Assembly (NCBI GenBank): GCA_964482535.1
Contig: CAYZXU010000055.1
Location: forward strand, 1 to 15,776
Reading direction: 5' to 3'
DNA from: CAYZXU01 sp964482535
GTDB lineage: Bacteria > Desulfobacterota > Desulfobacteria > Desulfobacterales > BuS5
Length of the DNA stretch: 15,776 nt
The notes below the pieces were generated by a model that saw only the letters and a list, made by a program, of their open reading frames with translations, was not told where the DNA came from and did not search any database. Numbering within the stretch: position 1 is the stretch's first letter; the number at the start of each line of letters is the position of its first letter. This document shows positions 11,572-15,776 of this stretch, in pieces. The position numbers were made by a program, and so were the translations under genes.

Positions 11572-12526
11572 GCCAGTTCAACAGTTTGTCTCTCTTAACA
11601 TTTTTCAGATTACATCAAGGGAGAGACCCATTAGTTCCTTCATAGTAGCAGAACCTGAGCATGGAAAGACAAAGAGCTTAGCGAGCTTTGAGAATGTAAG
11701 AGGTATCATGTTCCTTCTCGATGTAACAGCTTACGGCTCAACAATAATTTTTTCAAGAATTCTAACGAGAGAAATTCGAAGGTTAACCCTTCCAGACTTT
11801 TCAAGAATACTTTCCAGAAGCAGAAGAGTAGTTGACGAAGCTATCACAATGATAAACGCAATAGTTGAGGACGGAATAAACTGGGCTATTTTAACCAAAA
11901 ATGTTCAATAGTTACCAGTCGAAAGTGAAAAAGTGTATGCTGGAGTAACAATAGCTTTAACTCCTAAATCTTTAGATTTCATAAAGAAGAGATACAGGGA
12001 GATGATATTTTTGTCAAGAACTTTACCCTTTCATTATGACTACACAGAGGAGGATTTAGAGGGAATTCACGAAAATATAAAAACTAGAAAAGCTAAGTTC
12101 AAACGTGTAAAGCTAAAGCTACCTAAAGAAGATGTTGAAGTTTCAATGAGTAAAGAATTAGCAGATATGCTTGATCCAGCTGTTAAGCTTTTATCAAAAG
12201 TCCTTGAAGCCTACATAGGATTCAGATTAAGAAGACAGCTTCAAACTTTATGCAAAGCTAATGCATTGATGAATAATAGAACTGAAGTAACCAAAGAGGA
12301 TGTTAGGGAAGTATTAGCTTTCATACCATTCTTCTTCAATCCTCTAAGAGGAGATGAATGCATGTGGAGAATTTTAAGAGTTTTACCAACTAAATCTGAA
12401 GAAATAGTTAAAGAGTTATCGGATTACTATTCAAGATCGACAGTTTACGAGAAGATTAAGGAGCTTAGAGAGGCTGGATTAATTTACAAAGCTGGAAAGG
12501 TTTGGAAATCGATTTTATGGAGGTGA
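11557..12526 (+). pseudogene. Gene C: P-loop ATPase with C-terminal winged helix, frameshift and TAG
   Basis: Dropping the A at 11566 makes ATG 11557 read MVELKPVQQFVSLNIFQITS, RERPISSFIVAEPEHGKTKS. The P-loop is AEPEHGKT (residues 31-38), lacking the usual first glycine. Next come GIMFLLDVTAYG and RRLTLPDFSRILSRSRRVVD, where LPD may be the Walker B strand, then EAITMINAIVEDGINWAI. An in-frame TAG (11909-11911) interrupts, after which the same frame continues KVYAGVTIALTPKSLDFIKK, MIFLSRTLPFHYDYTEEDLE, a helical domain (RLRRQLQTLCKANALMNNRT) and a C-terminal winged helix (ELSDYYSRSTVYEKIKELRE). It ends TGA 12524-12526. The repaired length is about 322 residues. It looks like a replication or packaging-type ATPase of an archaeal element; the exact family is not certain. 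Confidence 0.72.
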
Positions 12527-12530
12527 TATT

Positions 12531-13154
12531 ATGATATTGGCTAAAGTTAAGGAGATAGTAGGGAATGATCTATTGCAAATATTTGGACCGTCTGGAAGTA
12601 GTAAATCCACATTTGCTTATTACATAGCTGAAGAAGCTGTAGAATTGGGATTGAAAGTTGTATACATCGATACAGAGAGAAATCTTGATATAAAAGACGA
12701 CTCTACAATAGAATATTGTTATATCCCAGATTTTGACGATGTAATAGAGTTCTGTAGAAGATTACCGAAAGCTGATCTGTATATTCTGGACTCTTTAGGA
12801 TTTCCAGCTGTATCAAAATTGGCTACTGTAGGAATGAAGGAGAAGGGAGATGTATTCCTAAACTGCATAAACTTAACACATATCTTTAAGATTACAACTC
12901 AGAAAAACAATGCTTTAGCAATAGTAATTAATCAGCCAGTATCTGAATTTGCAAGAAAAGAAAATGAAGATGATTTACCTCCATTTGGTGAAAAATCAAT
13001 TTATGGCTACAAAGAAATTTGAAGAACTTATCTGGTAAGATCAAGCAAAGATGAAACTCTTTGCTCAATAAAAGCTTGAAGATCCAGAAAGTTTGGAAGA
13101 GGCAAAGAGCTGTTCAGAGTGAGAATATGCAATGAAATAAAAATTGAAAGCTAG
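12531..13154 (+). pseudogene. RadB/RecA-like ATPase with two in-frame TGA codons
   Basis: ATG 12531 follows GGAGGTGATATT, whose TGA ends gene C. Walker A is IFGPSGSSKSTFAYYIAEEA (residues 17-36) and Walker B is ADLYILDSLGFP. The strand KVVYIDTERNLD and the segment NALAIVINQPVSEFARKENE fit the RecA/RadB core. TGA at 13020-13022 interrupts, but the same frame continues RTYLVRSSKDETLCSIKA, a second TGA (13077-13079), then RSRKFGRGKELFRVRICNEI and KIES to TAG 13152-13154. Trp fits both positions (EI-W-RTYLVR and KA-W-RSRKF), so both are single G-to-A changes. The repaired length is about 207 residues, normal for RadB-type proteins. A product stopping at 13019 would keep the nucleotide site but lose the last strands. 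Confidence 0.8.
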
Positions 13155-13156
13155 AT

Positions 13157-14002
13157 TTAGACATTTTCTAAATAAAATCGAACAGAATACTTTTTAAACT
13201 CGACTAGAGGATTTCCATCTGAGTCTTCTACTTTGGTAGCGAATTTTATTTTTGGATCAAAATCTGAAGCAATTAAAATTGCTCTTACAGGTTTTCCTGT
13301 TTTGTATTTAACAGCAGTTTTGTAGCTTATTAACTGACCAAGAGCATCATAACTAGCAGTTCCAGCTTTAAACTCTATTACAACATAGTTTCCGTTTTTA
13401 TCTTCACAGATGAGATCAGGTATTCCTGCTTCATCTGGTAAAATTTCTTCTGTATCTACTATTCTCAACCCATCTTCTATTGTATTAAGGTTTGCACTGA
13501 AGTATTTATGGATGTCTTCCTCCCTGCTTGTTCTAACAGCTTCTGCTATACCCTCACGAGATTTCATCCACTCTTCTACAACCTTGAGATCTCTTTCTTC
13601 AACTTTCCAAAAGATGTAACCTTGAGTTCCACAACCTCTCATTAATTGAGAAAATTCATTATCCTCAATTTTTCTCCTAATAAAATCTAAAGGCATAGGA
13701 GGTCTAATTTCGGTCTTGTCTTTAAGATACATCATCGCTTTATCTTCCTTTAGTTCAACTTTATCGACAGTAAAGATGTGAGAAAGCGAACTAGGCCAAG
13801 GAGTATCAGCTGTACAGTAGACCATTATCTTGTCTCCTTTTCTAACTTCTTGCCAAGCTTCAGATAATCTTCTATTTCTCTTCCAATCGTAGTTAATGTA
13901 TATGTTTTGTTCAATTGGTTCTTGCCAATATTTTGGAGCTTTAGCTCTAGTTTCCTCATGTTCATTCTCTCTTCCACTTACCTGTATTACAAATACATTC
14001 AT
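13157..14002 (-). CDS. EVE domain-NucS-like PD-(D/E)XK endonuclease fusion
   Basis: A 281-residue intact protein. Residues 1-145 look like an EVE (PUA-like) domain, a fold that binds modified bases: MNVFVIQVSGRENEHEETRA, QEPIEQNIYINYDW, EVRKGDKIMVYCTADTPWP. Residues 155-281 match the nuclease domain of NucS/EndoMS (DUF91-type), with EEDIHKYFSANLNTIEDGLR, D196 in GIPDLIC, E210 and K212 in VVIEFKAG, and Q223-L-I-S-Y227. The PD-(D/E)XK residues are all present, so activity is plausible. The likely role is cleavage of DNA carrying modified bases, by analogy with EVE-nuclease fusions; a repair role is the alternative. It ends two bases from the RadB-like pseudogene, tail to tail. A TATA-like TTTATAAAATTTAAG (14056-14042, minus) lies upstream. 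Confidence 0.85.
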   Translation of the reverse strand: MNVFVIQVSGRENEHEETRAKAPKYWQEPIEQNIYINYDWKRNRRLSEAWQEVRKGDKIMVYCTADTPWPSSLSHIFTVDKVELKEDKAMMYLKDKTEIRPPMPLDFIRRKIEDNEFSQLMRGCGTQGYIFWKVEERDLKVVEEWMKSREGIAEAVRTSREEDIHKYFSANLNTIEDGLRIVDTEEILPDEAGIPDLICEDKNGNYVVIEFKAGTASYDALGQLISYKTAVKYKTGKPVRAILIASDFDPKIKFATKVEDSDGNPLVEFKKYSVRFYLENV

Positions 14003-14041
14003 GGTAAATGATTGAATTGGTAGTTCTTAATTTTTCATTGC

Positions 14042-14056
14042 TTAAATTTTATAAAT
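14042..14056 (-). promoter_or_regulatory. TATA box for the EVE-NucS gene
   Basis: TTTATAAAATTTAAG on the minus strand is about 45-50 bp upstream of ATG 14002, predicting a short leader of about 24 bases. No clear ribosome site precedes the start. Confidence 0.4.
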
Positions 14057-14095
14057 ACCTCATTGTCTGAAAAATTGTTGAACTTACAATGTTAC

Positions 14096-14151
14096 TTGGT
14101 GGGTGTAACGATATATACCACTAGTGGAGCGCTATGGTGACGACCTACCAA
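14096..14151. other. Structured intergenic element: nested inverted repeats
   Basis: TTGGTGGGT (14096-14104) pairs with ACCTACCAA (14143-14151) over nine positions with one G-T wobble on the plus strand. The 38-base interior contains the palindrome CCACTAGTGG. It could be a small structured RNA or a DNA-level binding or recombination site. I do not recognise an Rfam class, and no C/D or ACA box is convincing. Confidence 0.4.
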
Positions 14152-14157
14152 ATCTTA

Positions 14158-14183
14158 ACCGATATCGGTATATACTATATACC
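14158..14183. repeat. Two overlapping perfect palindromes upstream of the radical SAM gene
   Basis: ACCGATATCGGT (14158-14169) is a 12-bp perfect palindrome, immediately overlapped by GGTATAT-ACT-ATATACC (14167-14183). Related GATATATACC (14110-14119) and GGTATATTC (14263-14271) occur nearby. They are likely operator sites for the gene at 14282. Confidence 0.6.
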
Positions 14184-14281
14184 TAAACTATTCTATTTTA
14201 TATATTTAATATGTGTGAATATAACCACCTGTTAACAATTAGCGAAAAGTTTAACGTCGTAAGGTATATTCTTTATTAAGT

Positions 14282-15769
14282 ATGAAGATTGTTTTAACTG
14301 CAAGTAAAGCCTTAATGAGCGATTATAATGGAACTTCATATCTTGGCTTTGCATCTGCTCTTCCATCTTGTATCTTAAGAGATTTTATTGCAAATAGATT
14401 ATTCCCAACATACAGTGATAAAAATGGAAGATCAAAAATTGCTTATTATGGTTTAGCAAAGGTAGAAGCAAAGTTGTTGGAAGAATTTTCAAGAGATGAG
14501 GTAATAATAGCTGACCCTAGGAAACTACATTTAGTTGTTAAAGAAGATACTAAGGTTCTTGGTATTTCTTGTATGGATCCACTTGGAATCAGTTATGGAA
14601 GTGGAATTGTCTATGCAACCCTCATGCTTTTGGGAATTCCATTTGAACCAAAGTCTTACATGTCCAAATCGTTTATGGAATTATTAAATCATCCATCTGT
14701 AAAGAAGTATAGACCAAAGATAATAGTAGGTGGCCCAGCATCATGGCAGTTCGTTGATTTAAAAGTTCAAGAGGAACTTGGAATTGATACTGTTGTTATT
14801 GGAGAAGCTGAAGGAATTGTAGTAGATCTATTTAAGAAAGCTGTAAACGGGGAAGAGTTACCTAAAGTTGTCTATGGAAAGCCAGTTGATGTAAAGGACA
14901 TACCAACGATTAAAACTCCATCTGTAAATGGAATAGTTGAGATAACAAGGGGTTGTGGAAGAGGTTGTAAATTCTGCACACCAACCCTTTTAAAATTTAG
15001 AAGTATTCCATTCGAAAAAATAAGAGAGGAGATAGAATTGAATTTGAGAAATGGCATAAAATCAATAGGATTACATTCAGATGATTTCTTGAGATATGGT
15101 TCAAAAGGTTTAATTCCAAACGAAGAAAAGTTATTAGAGCTATTTGAAAAAGTTCAAAGAATTTCAAATGATGTACCAATTGGTGTTGATTTTGTATGTG
15201 CATCATCTGTTATGTGTAATCCAAAACTCGTTGAAAGAATAGGAAACGATTACGTGAATGTGGGAAGAAGGACTTTCATAGAAGTTGGTATAGAAACTGG
15301 AAGCCCTGAACTCATAAAAAAGGTTATGCCGGGAAAAGTAAAGCCGTTTAAACCTGAGGAATATCCAGAAATAGTTAAAAATGCTGTTGGAGTTTTAAAC
15401 GATTCGGGTTGGACAGTAGTTGCAACAATGATAACGAAAATTCCAGAGGAGACTGAGGAAGATGTAATAAAGAGTATAGAACTTGTTGACGATTTATACG
15501 ACTATGATATAATAATATTTGTTTTACCATTCATACCAATGGGCGCTTATAGAGGAAAAGAGCAAGTTGCATTGAGTGAATTAGTTGAAGATGACTTAAG
15601 AAGAGAATTATTAATTAAATCTTTGAAAAAGACTGTCTCTCAAGTGAAAAAAGATTCAAATATTGTTGAAAGAGGACTTAGAAGTAGAATTGCAAAGTAT
15701 GCATTTAGATTTGCTATGAACTATTTAATGAAAAAATTAAACAAGATAAAAGTTAAGACTTCTGGATAG
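14282..15769 (+). CDS. B12-binding-type radical SAM protein
   Basis: A 495-residue intact protein. The N-terminal part has a Rossmann-like, cobalamin-binding-type organisation: EVIIADPRKLHLVVKEDTKV, LGISCMDPLGISYGSG, KIIVGGPASWQFVDL and DTVVIGEAEGIVVDLFKKAV. The radical SAM core begins at GIVEITRGCGRGCKFCTPTL with the Cx3Cx2C cluster motif CGRGCKFC. It continues with GLHSDDFLRYG, FIEVGIETGSPELIKKVMPG and VVATMITKIPEETEEDVIKS. The canonical DxHxxG cobalamin motif is not evident, so B12 binding is uncertain. It probably modifies a small molecule or cofactor; the substrate is unknown. ATG 14282 has no ribosome site, and a palindrome-rich region lies upstream. It is undamaged, unlike the element genes, and may be host DNA or cargo. 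Confidence 0.85.
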   Translation: MKIVLTASKALMSDYNGTSYLGFASALPSCILRDFIANRLFPTYSDKNGRSKIAYYGLAKVEAKLLEEFSRDEVIIADPRKLHLVVKEDTKVLGISCMDPLGISYGSGIVYATLMLLGIPFEPKSYMSKSFMELLNHPSVKKYRPKIIVGGPASWQFVDLKVQEELGIDTVVIGEAEGIVVDLFKKAVNGEELPKVVYGKPVDVKDIPTIKTPSVNGIVEITRGCGRGCKFCTPTLLKFRSIPFEKIREEIELNLRNGIKSIGLHSDDFLRYGSKGLIPNEEKLLELFEKVQRISNDVPIGVDFVCASSVMCNPKLVERIGNDYVNVGRRTFIEVGIETGSPELIKKVMPGKVKPFKPEEYPEIVKNAVGVLNDSGWTVVATMITKIPEETEEDVIKSIELVDDLYDYDIIIFVLPFIPMGAYRGKEQVALSELVEDDLRRELLIKSLKKTVSQVKKDSNIVERGLRSRIAKYAFRFAMNYLMKKLNKIKVKTSG

Positions 15770-15776
15770 AAACTAT

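Larger units (their letters stand above)
9860..13154. mobile_element. Integrated plasmid/provirus-like element at tRNA-Thr (left end; right end not located)
   Basis: The left end is defined by intN overlapping the tRNA 3' half. Inside are two divergent operons around an AT-rich palindromic region: gene D, a 4-Cys peptide and intN on minus; RHH, a winged-helix protein, a P-loop ATPase and a RadB-like ATPase on plus. All larger genes are broken. No repeat of the tRNA 3' half (CCCGGGTTCAAATCCCGG) and no intC fragment occur to the right within the window, so the element either extends past 15776 or lost its right end. The coordinate 13154 is only the end of the last clearly element-like gene. Confidence 0.65.

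Noticed and set aside
11364..11645. GTG 11364 as the start of a separate 93-residue gene.
   Set aside because: The same frame is protein-like for over 80 codons upstream (NKFGQEVLRLS onward), and the last 26 residues after DGG are out-of-frame sequence of the next gene.
13020..13079. UGA recoded as tryptophan (alternative genetic code).
   Set aside because: Intact core genes in the window use TGG for Trp and some end in TGA (for example DUF371 and gene-junction stops). TGA-at-Trp occurs only in genes that sit among frameshifted neighbours.
1778..13154. All frameshifts as simple sequencing or assembly error.
   Set aside because: The 5.4 kb from 4313 to 9743 contains nine intact genes, whereas lesions cluster in accessory blocks and include in-frame stops, not only homopolymer indels. 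The two homopolymer losses at 521-527 and 685-689 remain open to this explanation.
9897..15776. A second tRNA 3'-half repeat (attR) within the window.
   Set aside because: I scanned for CCCGGGTTCAAATCCCGG and close variants to the right of the tRNA and found none; a diverged copy could be missed by eye.

Overview
The window is archaeal and most resembles the Archaeoglobales or a related euryarchaeote. It carries an archaeal PCNA, a DNA primase large subunit with its iron-sulfur cysteines, the bifunctional archaeal fructose-1,6-bisphosphate aldolase/phosphatase, a DUF371 protein, AT-rich TATA boxes about 26 bp upstream of apparently leaderless starts, and strong GGAGGTGAT ribosome sites on internal operon genes. 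The order assignment is inference from protein resemblance. Base composition is AT-rich.

Layout. (1) 1-950: debris. A DDE transposase tail (1-315) has two frameshifts and a stop, followed by a frameshifted small membrane protein (417-770) and an apparently intact 58-residue gene starting with GTG (774-950). (2) 1045-1767: a compact plus-strand operon of an RHH-like protein, a YbaK-type aminoacyl-tRNA deacylase and a 38-residue coiled-coil peptide. (3) 4162-1778, minus strand: a former five-gene operon. Only its AbrB-type regulator is intact. A DUF3795-like Cys-rich protein, a small Fe-S-like protein, an SplB-type radical SAM protein and an AlkD-like HEAT-repeat protein are all broken. (4) 4313-9743: intact housekeeping core with fbp and a small membrane protein on plus; PCNA, PriL and DUF371 as an overlapping minus operon; a small winged-helix protein; and an acidic protein, a HAD phosphatase and a UbiA-type prenyltransferase as another overlapping minus operon.

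(5) 9824-9896 is an intact tRNA-Thr(GGT). Its 3' side is invaded by an SSV-type integrated element. The N-terminal part of a tyrosine recombinase (intN, start 10210, minus) reads antisense across the tRNA. To its right lies a bipartite element. A minus operon (gene D, a 4-Cys peptide, intN) and a plus operon (RHH, winged-helix protein, P-loop ATPase, RadB/RecA-like ATPase) diverge from an AT-rich region holding a perfect 19-bp palindrome and a repeated half-site. Nearly every sizeable gene of the element is disabled by one or two identifiable lesions, so it is a fossil whose ancestral proteins can be read out. No second copy of the tRNA 3' half (attR) occurs in the window, so the right boundary is unknown.

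(6) 13157-14002 (minus) is an intact EVE domain fused to a NucS-like PD-(D/E)XK nuclease, a plausible modification-dependent defence nuclease, placed tail-to-tail against the element. A palindrome-rich intergenic region (14096-14183) follows. An intact cobalamin-binding-type radical SAM protein (14282-15769) closes the window.

The core genes are clean over more than 5 kb while both accessory blocks carry many lesions. This argues for real pseudogenisation rather than uniformly poor sequence. Three TGA codons fall at likely Trp positions, but they are better read as G-to-A nonsense mutations than as recoding.
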